Notes: generated from the letters alone by a model not told the origin. Counted from the first letter of the stretch, positions 8,430 through 17,573 are shown. The stretch is 46,437 nucleotides of DNA from CAYVTV01 sp964563105 (GCA_964563105.1 CAZLXM010000020.1:1-46437), one strand, 5' to 3'. Program-made: numbers and translations.

Positions 8430-8536
8430 ATGTATATATTTTATTTTTTAGTCACAATTAATTATTTTGTTTATTGAAGCATTTAGCTTATAGATATGAT
8501 GCCGGTTTTGCATTCAAATACATACTTGATATATAA

Positions 8537-9001
8537 TTACTTTTTAATGTATTCCTGCAATATTTCAGTTACTTTTTCGGGTGTGAGTTCAGTATATGGA
8601 ATATCATTAATAAGCATAGCAGGGGCTTTATGGCACCAACCAATACAATTGGTTTCGAGTAAGGTGAACTTTCGGTCAGATGTAGTTTCACCAATTTTAA
8701 TCTTTAATGTATCTTCAATTGTATGAAGAATATCATTTTTCCCCTTCATTGCACAACTTATTGTTTTACAAACTCTTATTATGTATTTTCCTCGCACTTC
8801 AGTGTCCAGGAATGTGTAAAAAGATGCTGTCCCATAAACATCCGCTGCGGAAATATCTAACTCACGGGCAACGCTGATCATTGCTTCATCAGACAGGTAA
8901 CGTTTTTCCTCAATTATGTCCTGAAGAATAGGCATCAGGCTTGTTCTGCTACGGCCATGCTTATCTGCCAGCTTTTTAACCAGATCTTTAATTTCCAACA
9001 T
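8537..9001 (-). CDS. hydC: Thioredoxin-like [2Fe-2S] hydrogenase subunit (NuoE-like)
   Basis: This small subunit, 154 residues, carries one [2Fe-2S] cluster and partners HydB in NAD(H)-linked electron transfer. The N-terminal helical bundle (LMPILQDIIEEKRYLSDEAM, AADVYGTASFYTFL) is typical of NuoE/HydC. Ligands are Cys78, Cys83, Cys119 and Cys123 (C-x4-C and C-x3-C), all present. It is the first gene of the operon. A 107-nt gap separates it from hydB, longer than the hydB-hydA gap, with no clear second promoter in it. The control region upstream carries a promoter with two Rex-type boxes. Confidence 0.93.
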   Translation of the reverse strand: MLEIKDLVKKLADKHGRSRTSLMPILQDIIEEKRYLSDEAMISVARELDISAADVYGTASFYTFLDTEVRGKYIIRVCKTISCAMKGKNDILHTIEDTLKIKIGETTSDRKFTLLETNCIGWCHKAPAMLINDIPYTELTPEKVTEILQEYIKK

Positions 9002-9054
9002 TTTTTAGATTTTTAATGAATAATATCTTTTAATTTCTGCTCATTTTGAAATTA

Positions 9055-9074
9055 ATTGTTATTTGAATAACAAT
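9055..9074. promoter_or_regulatory. Rex-type operator, box 1 (downstream of the hyd start site)
   Basis: A perfect inverted repeat with 9-bp arms (ATTGTTATT and AATAACAAT) and a 2-bp centre. Its core at 9056-9073 is TTGTTA, 6 bp, TAACAA. This is the geometry of Rex operators (TTGTGA or TTGTTA, 6 bp, complement). It lies just downstream of the expected transcription start of hydC. Confidence 0.7.
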
Positions 9075-9083
9075 AGAGGCATG

Positions 9084-9117
9084 CAAATATAATTGTTTAT
9101 TGTGAAATGAATAACAA
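9084..9117 (-). promoter_or_regulatory. Promoter of the hydCBA operon
   Basis: On the minus strand TATATTTG (9084-9091) matches TAnnTTTG, and a TTG at 9115-9117 lies 23 bp upstream, within the 17-23 bp range for Bacteroidota. Transcription would start near 9078, giving a leader of about 77 nt before the ATG at 9001. The -33 TTG is part of Rex box 2. Confidence 0.65.
9100..9117. promoter_or_regulatory. Rex-type operator, box 2 (over the -33 element)
   Basis: TTGTGA, 6 bp, TAACAA at 9100-9117. The left half is the classical Rex half-site, and the right half is identical to that of box 1. It covers the -33 region of the hyd promoter, so binding would block RNA polymerase. Two matching boxes 44 bp apart, one on each side of the same -7 element, are unlikely to be chance. 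Confidence 0.7.
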
Positions 9118-9288
9118 TAACAGTTACTTTTTAATAATACATTATAAAATATAATTAATCTAAATAATCTGATTAAGAAGAGTAAAGGAATAATTTATTT
9201 TAGCACTGATAATTAAAGATCATAAATATACGCAAAAGGAATAAAATTATCTATTAATAAATTAATATTGAATGCAGTAGCTATTTAA

Positions 9289-10455
9289 TTAAAAATTGTT
9301 CAATATAATCCTGATTGTAGTTCCTTTATTAATATCAGAACGCAAAATGAAGATTTTTCCTCTGTGATATTCTTCAATAATTCTTTTTGATAATGAAAGC
9401 CCAAGGCCCCATCCTCTTTGCTTAGTTGTGAAACCAGGCTTAAAAATAGTTTTAAACCTTGATTTTGGGATCCCTTTTCCGTTATCTGTTATATCAATAA
9501 TAGTTTGTTGCGGATTATTATTAACGATAATTTTAATAATACCATTTCCATCAAGGGCATCCATGGCATTTTTACAGGTATTCTCAATTACCCATTCGAA
9601 TAATGAGGTATTTACATTAACTATTAATTCTTTATCAGGGACCTGAAGGTCAAAAATAATTTTATCTGAACTTCTTGATTTCAAATAATGGATGCTTTCA
9701 TTAAGTATATTATATAATATTGCAGGATGTAGGGCGGGTCTGGACCCAATTTTTGAAAACCTGTCAGTTATCTTTGTTAAACGATGTGTATCTTTTTCCA
9801 GTTCTTTAACTATATCGGAAATATCTGGGCGATTTTTCAAAATTTCCACCCAGGCATTCAGTGAAGAGGTAGGTGTACCAAGTTGATGTGCAGTTTCTTT
9901 TGAAAGGCCGGTCCATACCTTATTCTGTTCTGCTTTTCTTGAACTGCTGAAAGCAAGATAAGATACTAAAACAAATAAAATAATTACAGCTAACTGTATA
10001 TATGGGAAATATTTTAATCGGTTCAATAAAATAGAAGTACCATAGAATATATAGTTTCTGTCTCCCTCAATAAGATTTATAAGTATGCTGTCATTATTTT
10101 CTCTCATTAACCTGAATTGTTTTTCCAGATATTGAGGTTTTGAAACTCTTACAGTGTCAAGATTATTATATGTTAAAATTTTACCCGAGCTGTCGGTAAG
10201 GATAACGGGTACTGTTGTATTATTCCGGATAACCGATAACGGGAAACTTAAATCAGTAAGTTCCGGTTCTGCATTTATTAAAATCCTGGTTGCCTCAGCC
10301 CAAAGCTCAACCTTCTTTCTTTCTTCAATAGAAAGATCTTTTACAAGCCGGCTTGTATAGATGAGAGAACCGGCCCCAATGATAATAGCGGCAAAAAATA
10401 ATAATAATTTTAAATTTTGCTTTCTGCTGTATATGTCATAACCTTTGGCCGTCAT
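9289..10455 (-). CDS. Membrane sensor histidine kinase, no adjacent regulator
   Basis: This is a 388-residue inner-membrane sensor kinase. Transmembrane segments are at about 16-34 and 150-172, with a roughly 115-residue periplasmic sensor between them that has no motif I recognise. The H-box is SKETAHQLGTPTSSL with phospho-acceptor His190, a form common in Bacteroidota. The ATPase domain shows ENTCKNAMDAL (N-box), DITDNGKGIP (G1) and GWGLGLSL (G2). No response regulator gene lies next to it or anywhere in the window. It follows the AsmA-like gene by 39 nt on the same strand and is probably co-transcribed with it, which suggests an envelope-related signal. The bordering gap to hydC is 287 nt. 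Confidence 0.9.
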   Translation of the reverse strand: MTAKGYDIYSRKQNLKLLLFFAAIIIGAGSLIYTSRLVKDLSIEERKKVELWAEATRILINAEPELTDLSFPLSVIRNNTTVPVILTDSSGKILTYNNLDTVRVSKPQYLEKQFRLMRENNDSILINLIEGDRNYIFYGTSILLNRLKYFPYIQLAVIILFVLVSYLAFSSSRKAEQNKVWTGLSKETAHQLGTPTSSLNAWVEILKNRPDISDIVKELEKDTHRLTKITDRFSKIGSRPALHPAILYNILNESIHYLKSRSSDKIIFDLQVPDKELIVNVNTSLFEWVIENTCKNAMDALDGNGIIKIIVNNNPQQTIIDITDNGKGIPKSRFKTIFKPGFTTKQRGWGLGLSLSKRIIEEYHRGKIFILRSDINKGTTIRIILNNF

Positions 10456-10494
10456 TAATTAAATTAAAGCTCTTTACATGGGCTCAATTATCTT

Positions 10495-13125
10495 TTATTC
10501 CCAAATTATCTTGAAATCTTTTTCTTTGTTTGTGTTATTTTTCTTTAGTTTTTTATCTGCTTTGTTTTTTGCTTCATTATCATCCTCATCCCATTCAAAT
10601 ATAAACTTTGGCTGGGAAATATCTTCTTCTTGCTTTTTTATATGCGATGAATCTGAAAATTGTTTTTTAAACAAACCAAATTCTTCATATAATATAGATT
10701 TTAGTTCTTTTTTTTCTGATTTCAGGTTTTCCTTTATCTGGTTTGCTGCTTCTTTTTTGTCATATCGTATTTTAAAGTCTTCGAGATTTCCTGTTATTGT
10801 AAGAAATAAGTTTAATCTCTTCCCATCTTTTTCAAGTACTGCAAATTCATCATTTTCTTTTTTCATTTTGGCTTTTTTTGCAAGTATTTCCGAAAGGTTT
10901 ATTTTTATTTTATATTCAAAATTATTATCAAAACCATGAATTCCGGAAGTAATAAGTTTAAATGCCGATGAATTTATGGCCATTTCGGGTACAAATACTT
11001 TTTCATTTTTAATTACAATATTGTTTTGTAAAGTTTCAAATTTAACATGTTCTAATTCTGACAACTCAATGAACCTTGAAAGATTTTTTAAGGGCATAAA
11101 ATCTTTTAATTCACCCTTTTCAATTATTACATTGGTAATTGCGTTAATGCTATTAATATCCGGCTCAAAATTTGATTTAAGTTTAGCCGAGAAATTCACA
11201 GATCCGGAAATTCTTCCTTCAACATTATTACTTGTTATAAATTTTTGTCTGAAATTATTAAATACTTCAAACAAATCTTTCATGTCAATTTTGTCTAATT
11301 GACAATCTGTTTTAAGGATCAGGTTCCCGTCCGGATCCTGGATAAGCCCGCCATAACCTTCAAGTTTTCCTTTCATTGTGTTTAGGTCAAGGGAGCTAAC
11401 AGATATAAAACCTGGTTTAAAAGCTATGTCAGTAACAAAATTATCTGCACTGAAATTATTTAGTTTAAAATGGTCAAAAATTATTTTTAGTTTCAGAAAT
11501 AATTTATCCGGTAGTTTCAAAGCATTGCTTTCATTTACTTTACTTTCATTGTTAAATAAAAAAGATATATCGGCATCGGGGGAATATAAATCACCCTGAA
11601 GCCAAAGTGAACCTGATTTTAAGGTAAAGCGCCTGAAAACATGGTCTATTGTCCCTTTATATGAATAATAACTTATTCCGGAATTAAACTTAATGTCAGA
11701 AAGCCAGGAATCATTTTTTAAAATTATGTTTCCATTTAAATATGTAATTGGAGGATAATGGTTATTATATAAAACATGGATATCTTTTAAATTTAAACTT
11801 CCACTTAAGGCAGTTAACAATATATTGCTGAAAGTCATTTTTTTAAATGACTCAAAACCGGAATTTGTAATGAAGTTAAAATCGATTGACCCGGATTGAA
11901 AGGAAACAGGATCACCAGGTATAAAGTAATTAAAATCAGAAGTATTGATTTTACCTTTTAACCTGGAATTAAGATTAGGAGAAAGAAAATTTCTAATGAT
12001 CAGGTTTCCTGTGAGAAAAGACTCATTTAATCTGATATTTACATTATCAATACTTAAATAACTTGTTTTTGGCTGACGTGCTTCACCGTTAGAATAAAGT
12101 CCGCTAAAACTTATATTCCCTAAATTGGTTTTCCATTTGTCCGACCTTATGGAAGCTCTGTTTACTGTAAAACTTGTTGTTAATAAAGGGTTTTCCGTTG
12201 TGGAATAGTTGCCTTCAGCAGAGAATTGGATATCAAGTTTTCCGTCAGCTGGAAAAATTTTTGTCCATTGCCTGAAATTATCGGGCAGTTTTTTCAATAA
12301 AGATCGAATTTGAATATTCTTACCATTAATAATAATATCAGTTTTAAATACATCTCCTGAAGTAATAATGCCTGATGCCTCCAAACGGATATCATCAAAA
12401 TTTAAAATGCCCTTTTCAATAGTAAAAACTGAATCTACAGCACTGAATTTTAGTTTTGAGGATAAAGCAGTATTTTTTACATATAGAATACTATCTCTGG
12501 AAATTCCGTCGAAAAATAAAAGGCCCGAGGTACTCAGATCAAATTCACTTTTTTTAAATTTTCCTTTTAAAATTAAATCTTCTGCATTCCCTTTTATTTC
12601 AAGATCCTTAAATTTATTTATTATTAAAAAATTGAAATCCTTTAATTTAAAATATTCTAATTCAATGTTTTGTTTATTTTTTAGTTCTGGTGAAGACTTT
12701 TTAAACAGAGCATAATTTATGTTGCCAAGACTATCAGAAAGTAAATTTAACTTACCTTTTTCTGCAATTATCCTCTTAATTTTATAATTTCCCCTTAATA
12801 TATCAATCAGGTTAAATTGAATAAATATCTCATTTGAACTGAATAAGATTTGTGCCTCACTTATATTGAAATCCGATTGAATAAAATTATTATTGGAATA
12901 ACTGGTCACGCCTGAAAGAACCATACTTATAAAAGGAAACTTTCTGAAAAAAGACAACTTAATATTCTTTATTTCAACTTTTACTTCAAGTTCCTTATTT
13001 AAATTATCTATGGCATAATTTTTTATTTCATCATCATAATTATTTATAATGATTATACCTGCCAATATGGTCATTAGCATGATTGACAACAATAAGTACA
13101 GGAATATCTTAAAATATTTTTTCAA
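10495..13125 (-). CDS. AsmA-like envelope protein
   Basis: This large (876-residue) protein has one N-terminal membrane anchor (about 6-28) and a long periplasmic body rich in alternating beta segments. The opening after the anchor (YAIDNLNKELEVKVEIKNIKLSFF) and the later G-x-G-rich stretches resemble the AsmA/TamB/YhdP superfamily, bridge-like proteins linked to lipid transport to the outer membrane. The last 70 residues are highly charged with Asp/Glu and Lys runs. The start codon is TTG (13125): it gives MKKYFKIFLYLLL, a proper signal anchor, while the first in-frame ATG would remove half of the hydrophobic segment. The sensor kinase follows. Family assignment is by pattern and fold type, so substrate is unknown. 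Confidence 0.75.
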   Translation of the reverse strand: MKKYFKIFLYLLLSIMLMTILAGIIIINNYDDEIKNYAIDNLNKELEVKVEIKNIKLSFFRKFPFISMVLSGVTSYSNNNFIQSDFNISEAQILFSSNEIFIQFNLIDILRGNYKIKRIIAEKGKLNLLSDSLGNINYALFKKSSPELKNKQNIELEYFKLKDFNFLIINKFKDLEIKGNAEDLILKGKFKKSEFDLSTSGLLFFDGISRDSILYVKNTALSSKLKFSAVDSVFTIEKGILNFDDIRLEASGIITSGDVFKTDIIINGKNIQIRSLLKKLPDNFRQWTKIFPADGKLDIQFSAEGNYSTTENPLLTTSFTVNRASIRSDKWKTNLGNISFSGLYSNGEARQPKTSYLSIDNVNIRLNESFLTGNLIIRNFLSPNLNSRLKGKINTSDFNYFIPGDPVSFQSGSIDFNFITNSGFESFKKMTFSNILLTALSGSLNLKDIHVLYNNHYPPITYLNGNIILKNDSWLSDIKFNSGISYYSYKGTIDHVFRRFTLKSGSLWLQGDLYSPDADISFLFNNESKVNESNALKLPDKLFLKLKIIFDHFKLNNFSADNFVTDIAFKPGFISVSSLDLNTMKGKLEGYGGLIQDPDGNLILKTDCQLDKIDMKDLFEVFNNFRQKFITSNNVEGRISGSVNFSAKLKSNFEPDINSINAITNVIIEKGELKDFMPLKNLSRFIELSELEHVKFETLQNNIVIKNEKVFVPEMAINSSAFKLITSGIHGFDNNFEYKIKINLSEILAKKAKMKKENDEFAVLEKDGKRLNLFLTITGNLEDFKIRYDKKEAANQIKENLKSEKKELKSILYEEFGLFKKQFSDSSHIKKQEEDISQPKFIFEWDEDDNEAKNKADKKLKKNNTNKEKDFKIIWE

Positions 13126-13320
13126 GATTTATAATTTTGCTTTTAACGAAAGTATCCATTATTTATTTTTAAAATGCTTATCATTTATTAATGATAATTT
13201 GAATCGAAAAATTAAAATTTTATATAATTATTTCGCGTTATTTTCAGTTAGCTAAGTTTATTAAGATAATTAATAAGCTCAGAGTTAAGCTATTTAGTAT
13301 TTAGTGTATAATAACAATTT

Positions 13321-13821
13321 TTAATCATATAATTTTAGATATTCGTAATTATTTCCTGTCCATTCCAAAAAACGCTCAAAATCGCTAAAAGAAATAACTA
13401 CTGAGGAAGTATTTATATTAGGATGAAAACTGATTCGGCTTGCCTTTTTGAGATTTTCATCCAAAAACAACGTAACATGGTTTTCCAGGTCGTTTATTAA
13501 TCCAAATACTGAAACAGAACCGGGAGTTAGTCCCAGATACTTCTCCATCCGTTTTTCACTTGCAAAGCTAATTTTACCCTGTTTTAAATTTTTTTCCAGA
13601 TCCCGAATATCAAGTACCTGTGAATATTCAATGATTACAAGATAATGTCTGTTACCTTTATGGTTACGAAAAAAAAGGTTTTTACAATGGGTTGCTTCAA
13701 TCCCGTCCCAATATTTACTTGCTTCTTCAACAGTAGGCGCCGGGGGATGATCATATATTTCATAACTAATTCCGAGCTTTTCAAGAGTATCTAAAACCTT
13801 TTTCTTTTTATTTTTATTCAT
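13321..13821 (-). CDS. YbaK/ProX-family aminoacyl-tRNA deacylase
   Basis: This 166-residue cytoplasmic editing enzyme is expected to hydrolyse misacylated tRNA, in this subfamily usually Ala-tRNA(Pro). It shows the ProX order of motifs: YDHPPAPTVEEAS (23-35), CKNLFFRN with the conserved Lys47, SFASEKRMEKYLGLTPGSVSVFGLIND, then a beta-rich end. The usual SPFGL is SVFGL here. It is a stand-alone gene with a candidate promoter 60 nt upstream, divergent from the LTA-synthase-like gene. Confidence in the family is high; the exact tRNA substrate is inferred. Confidence 0.88.
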   Translation of the reverse strand: MNKNKKKKVLDTLEKLGISYEIYDHPPAPTVEEASKYWDGIEATHCKNLFFRNHKGNRHYLVIIEYSQVLDIRDLEKNLKQGKISFASEKRMEKYLGLTPGSVSVFGLINDLENHVTLFLDENLKKASRISFHPNINTSSVVISFSDFERFLEWTGNNYEYLKLYD

Positions 13822-13880
13822 TTTTGTACGACTAATAAAATATTGACGTTAATAACTCGTAATAATAATGAAAATGTAAA

Positions 13881-13888
13881 CAAATTTA
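13881..13888 (-). promoter_or_regulatory. -7 promoter element for the ProX-like gene
   Basis: TAAATTTG on the minus strand matches TAnnTTTG. Transcription would start near 13876, with a leader of about 55 nt. No -33 TTG is found at proper spacing. Confidence 0.4.
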
Positions 13889-13921
13889 AATATTAACTTT
13901 ACAATTTGAATCTAAGCTAAA

Positions 13922-15751
13922 GTGAAAAAATTAGTATTTCTATTGAAGATTTATGCTTTTTGGCTGTTGGTTTTTATAGTCCAGAAAATAATATTTATGT
14001 TCTATAATTTCAGAGAATCATTTGAATTGCCTTTAATAGATTGGTTCAGGGTATTATATTATGGGTTCAGGCTTGACCTCTCAACCGGTGCTTATTTAAT
14101 GCTAATTCCAGGATTGATTGTTACAGGAGGTTTATTTTTCAATAATAAATTTCTTTTTAAAATTATTGACTATTATGTATATATAATGCTCTTTATAGTT
14201 TTATTTCTTGGTATTGTTGATATGGAGCTTTATTCATATTGGGGTTTTAAACTTGATATAACTCCTGTATTATATCTCAAAACACCAGGGGAAGCTTTAG
14301 CATCAGTCAATATTGGTGAGTTAATAATTAGTTTTGCTTTCCTTGGAATCCTGATCTATTTTTTCACTTTTGTATATTTACAACTTATTAAGAATAAGAG
14401 CATTAATACTGAAAGAAATAAATGGATAAGCTCAGTTCTAAGTTTAGTTTTCACTTTTTTACTTATTCTTCCGGCAAGGGGCGGATTGGGAATAGCTACC
14501 ATGAATCTTGGTTCCGTATATTTTCATTCAAACAGGTTCGCAAATCATAGTGCAATAAACGTTTTATGGAATACTATTTATTCTGTCACTGAAAAAAAAG
14601 AGTTGATTTCTGCATTTAATTTTATGCCTGATGAAGATGCTGATAAACTCTATAAAGATTTATATCCCGAATTGAATTCAAATCATGAAAAAATTATAAA
14701 AAATGAGGCAAATGTTCTATTTATAATTCTTGAAGGGTTTTCAAATAAACTTATTGAGCCTCTTGGTGGTGAAACAGGGCTTACTCCCGAGCTGAATAAA
14801 CTTTGTGGTGAAGGCATTGTATTTACAAATTTTTTTGCTAATGGTGACCGGTCGGATAAAGGCCTTGTTAGTTTATTTAGTGGATTTCCATCGCAACCCC
14901 TAAGTTCAATAATGAATTATCCTTCTAAAACACAAAACCTGCCTTTTTTAATGGACCCTTTTTCAAAAAATGGATATTCTACTTCTATGTATTATGGTGG
15001 TAACCTGGATTTTGCAAATTTCAGGTCATATTTTACCAGAGAGTCTTTAAAAAACATTATTGATATTAATAACTTTCCACGTGCCTTGCAGAAACAAAAA
15101 TGGGGAATTCCTGATAATTATGTTTATGACAGGATCCTGAATGATTTGGATAACATAAGTGAACCTTTTTTTGTATCGGTTTTTACTTTAAGCAGCCATG
15201 AGCCTTTTGATGTTCCTTTTGAACCGGTTTTTGGTACTTCCGGGAGAGATGAGCTGAGTAGAAATGCTTATTATTTTGCTGATCATTGTCTGGGTGAATT
15301 TATTAGACAGGCAAAACAAAAACCATGGTATGAAAATACGATTGTAATAATTGTTGCAGATCATGGTTCAAGAAGTCCGGGAAATACCCCGGGCCATTCA
15401 AGGATAAAATTTGCAATTCCCATGTTATGGTTTGGCGGGGCCTTACTCAAAGAACCAGGTGAAAATGCTAAATATTCATCACAGACAGATTTGCCTGCCA
15501 CTTTATTAAGCCAGTTTGGATTCGACAATTCGGGATACAAATACAGTAATAATATTTTTAATACCTTAAATACCGGATTTGCATATTATACTTTTAATAA
15601 CGGATATGGCTTTTTTAATGATTCCACCGAATTGATCTATGATAATAGTTCAGGCCGGTTTATTGAAAACTCAGGGAATGATAGTGAAAAATGGAATAAT
15701 TATGCAAAAGCATTGCTTCAACTTACAACAAATGATTTTTTGAAACGATGA
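13922..15751 (+). CDS. LTA-synthase-like sulfatase-fold phosphotransferase
   Basis: This is a 609-residue inner-membrane protein of the LtaS/MdoB/phosphoethanolamine transferase superfamily. About five transmembrane helices fill residues 1-185 (for example 6-28, 52-72, 83-100, 133-153, 170-186). The extracytoplasmic alkaline-phosphatase-fold domain begins near 262. The metal ligand Glu271 (FIILEGFS) is followed by the nucleophile position Ser311 in NGDRSDKGL, where many relatives have Thr, and later by VADHGSR. Such enzymes move a phospholipid head group to a glycan, lipid or polymer and leave diacylglycerol. Gram-negatives have no lipoteichoic acid, so the acceptor is unknown. The start codon is GTG at 13922. 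The stop overlaps the next gene's ATG by 4 nt. Confidence 0.88.
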   Translation: MKKLVFLLKIYAFWLLVFIVQKIIFMFYNFRESFELPLIDWFRVLYYGFRLDLSTGAYLMLIPGLIVTGGLFFNNKFLFKIIDYYVYIMLFIVLFLGIVDMELYSYWGFKLDITPVLYLKTPGEALASVNIGELIISFAFLGILIYFFTFVYLQLIKNKSINTERNKWISSVLSLVFTFLLILPARGGLGIATMNLGSVYFHSNRFANHSAINVLWNTIYSVTEKKELISAFNFMPDEDADKLYKDLYPELNSNHEKIIKNEANVLFIILEGFSNKLIEPLGGETGLTPELNKLCGEGIVFTNFFANGDRSDKGLVSLFSGFPSQPLSSIMNYPSKTQNLPFLMDPFSKNGYSTSMYYGGNLDFANFRSYFTRESLKNIIDINNFPRALQKQKWGIPDNYVYDRILNDLDNISEPFFVSVFTLSSHEPFDVPFEPVFGTSGRDELSRNAYYFADHCLGEFIRQAKQKPWYENTIVIIVADHGSRSPGNTPGHSRIKFAIPMLWFGGALLKEPGENAKYSSQTDLPATLLSQFGFDNSGYKYSNNIFNTLNTGFAYYTFNNGYGFFNDSTELIYDNSSGRFIENSGNDSEKWNNYAKALLQLTTNDFLKR

Positions 15752-16626
15752 TTTCCGGTGTTTTTATCATTAATCCAATTTCTGGTGGCCGTAATAAACA
15801 AAAAGCTGAAAAAATCATTGATAAATATTTCGGTGATAAAAATAAATATAGCTATAAAAAGATTTATACATTATATCAGGGACATGCGTATGATATTGCC
15901 TGCTTTGAACAAAAACAGGGAGCAGATATAATTGTTGCTGTTGGAGGTGATGGTACCATAAGTGAGGTAGCCAGGGCATTAATGTTTTCAGAAACCAAAC
16001 TCGCTATAATCGCTATGGGATCAGGTAATGGTTTTGCAAGGCATTTTAATATTCCTCTAAATATATCCGGTGCTGTAAAAAAAATTATAAACAGAAATGT
16101 AATTAAAATTGATGTCGGATTTGTTAATGACAAACCTTTTTTTTGTACTTCAGGAATAGGATTTGATGCTGAAACCGGATTAGCTTTTACACAATTTGAT
16201 ACAAGAGGGTTTCTGTCTTATGTTTTCAGCTTTATGCTGGTATTTAGAAAATATGTTGCAAAAAAATATATTATAATAATTGATAAAGAAAAAATTGAAA
16301 CCGAAGCATTTTTTATTAATATTGCAAATATTTCACAATATGGATATCACTTTGTTATTGCGCCAGGTGCTTCTGCATCTGATGGTACACTCGACCTTGT
16401 TGTAATCCGTAAATTTCCTAAATGGAAGGGGTTCTTTTTGGCATTTTATTTATTTTTTGGAAAAATTGATAAAAGTGATTATGTGATCCGAAGAAAAGTA
16501 AAAAATGTAATAATAAAAACATATGAAGAAAATAATGTAATTCACATTGATGGAGAGCCTGAAAGAATTCAAAAAAATGAATTAATTTATAAAGTAAAAC
16601 ACAAAGGTCTTAATGTAATTGTTTAA
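15748..16626 (+). CDS. Diacylglycerol/sphingosine kinase-family lipid kinase
   Basis: This is a 292-residue cytosolic lipid kinase of the DgkB/YegS family, likely phosphorylating diacylglycerol to phosphatidate. NPISGG (9-14) opens the nucleotide fold, VGGDGTISEVA (65-75) is the ATP site, and GSGNGFARH (91-99) is the second family motif. GTDGTLDLVV-like SASDGTLDLVV and HIDGEPERI near the C-terminus complete the fold. It overlaps the upstream transferase by the ATGA sequence, indicating translational coupling. Because the upstream enzyme class releases diacylglycerol, the pair fits a make-and-recycle cycle: transferase outside, kinase inside. That reading is an inference from gene overlap plus family chemistry. 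YegS-type kinases can use phosphatidylglycerol, which is the main alternative. Confidence 0.9.
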   Translation: MISGVFIINPISGGRNKQKAEKIIDKYFGDKNKYSYKKIYTLYQGHAYDIACFEQKQGADIIVAVGGDGTISEVARALMFSETKLAIIAMGSGNGFARHFNIPLNISGAVKKIINRNVIKIDVGFVNDKPFFCTSGIGFDAETGLAFTQFDTRGFLSYVFSFMLVFRKYVAKKYIIIIDKEKIETEAFFINIANISQYGYHFVIAPGASASDGTLDLVVIRKFPKWKGFFLAFYLFFGKIDKSDYVIRRKVKNVIIKTYEENNVIHIDGEPERIQKNELIYKVKHKGLNVIV

Positions 16627-16733
16627 ATAATTCCTTCTACTATCCGGCAATAAATTCTTTTAAAAATAATTTTAAAAATAGTCTTAAAATCATTAATTCT
16701 ATAAAATAATTTATTTAAAATTTGATAATGTAA

Positions 16734-17573
16734 ATGAAAGAAATTCTTGGCAGATATTTTATAATAAATAATTATCTTAGGTCTTCGGTAAGATTTAACT
16801 CACAATTTCTTAATAAAGGTAAGAATATCTATGAAGTAGCAAGGATTTATAGAGGAAAAATTCTTTTTTTTGAAGACCATTTTACCCGAATTTCCAGATC
16901 TGCCGAACTATCAGGCCTGAAAATCTGGTATGATCAGAATACTCTTAGAGATAATCTGAAAAACCTGGTTAATGCCAATAAATTGCAAGTTGGAAATATA
17001 AAACTTGTTTTTCATTTTGAAAAAGATAAAAGAAGCAACTACTTTTTTGCTTATCCTGTCCCTTATACATATCCTGATCAGAATGATTACAGTTTTGGGG
17101 TTGATATTTTAACATATCAGTTTCACAGGCCTAATCCTAATGTAAAAAGCTGGAGGCCTGATTTTAAATCCAAAATAACAGAAATTAAAGAAAAAAATGA
17201 AGTGTTTGAAATTCTTCTTGTAAATGATTCAGGTATAGTAACCGAAGGAAGCCAGTCAAATTTTTTTATAATAAAGGGTAATACCATTTTTACTGCACCT
17301 AAAAATATTATTTTACAAGGTATTACAAGAAAATATATTTTTAAGATCTGTAAAGAACAGAATTTGGAAATAGTAGAAAAAGCTTTTAAAACTTCAGATG
17401 TTATTAATGCCGAAAGCGCTTTTATTTCAGGTACTTCTCCCAAAATATTACCTGTTTCGCAAATTGATGGGAAAAGGATGCTTGTCAAGAATTTTATTTT
17501 ACAGAAGCTTATAACAGAATATGACAAAATAATTGAAGATTATATTTCCAGAAGTATTTATTATGATTTATGA
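16734..17573 (+). CDS. Class IV PLP-dependent aminotransferase
   Basis: This 279-residue enzyme has the fold of branched-chain aminotransferase and aminodeoxychorismate lyase. The N-terminal motif IYEVARIYRGKILFFEDHFTRI (32-53) is typical. The PLP-binding lysine is most likely Lys138 in NPNVKSW, since its distance to the following EILLVNDSG (21 residues) equals that in PabC. The cofactor phosphate motif GIVTEGSQSNFFII and the late LQGITRKYIFKI are present. Substrate cannot be assigned: BCAT, D-amino acid aminotransferase and PabC all remain possible. It ends inside the start of the L-2-hydroxyglutarate oxidase gene (11-nt overlap), so the two are translationally linked. Confidence 0.85.
   Translation: MKEILGRYFIINNYLRSSVRFNSQFLNKGKNIYEVARIYRGKILFFEDHFTRISRSAELSGLKIWYDQNTLRDNLKNLVNANKLQVGNIKLVFHFEKDKRSNYFFAYPVPYTYPDQNDYSFGVDILTYQFHRPNPNVKSWRPDFKSKITEIKEKNEVFEILLVNDSGIVTEGSQSNFFIIKGNTIFTAPKNIILQGITRKYIFKICKEQNLEIVEKAFKTSDVINAESAFISGTSPKILPVSQIDGKRMLVKNFILQKLITEYDKIIEDYISRSIYYDL

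Noticed and set aside
10478..10939. 153-codon plus-strand frame rich in Phe and Ser
   Set aside because: It mirrors the charged Lys/Glu tail of the AsmA-like protein on the other strand; the composition is an antisense artefact.
13893..13909. Promoter-like TAACTTTA and TACAATTTG before the LTA-synthase-like gene
   Set aside because: One has the final G changed and the other has 3 instead of 2 spacer bases; neither has a -33 TTG.
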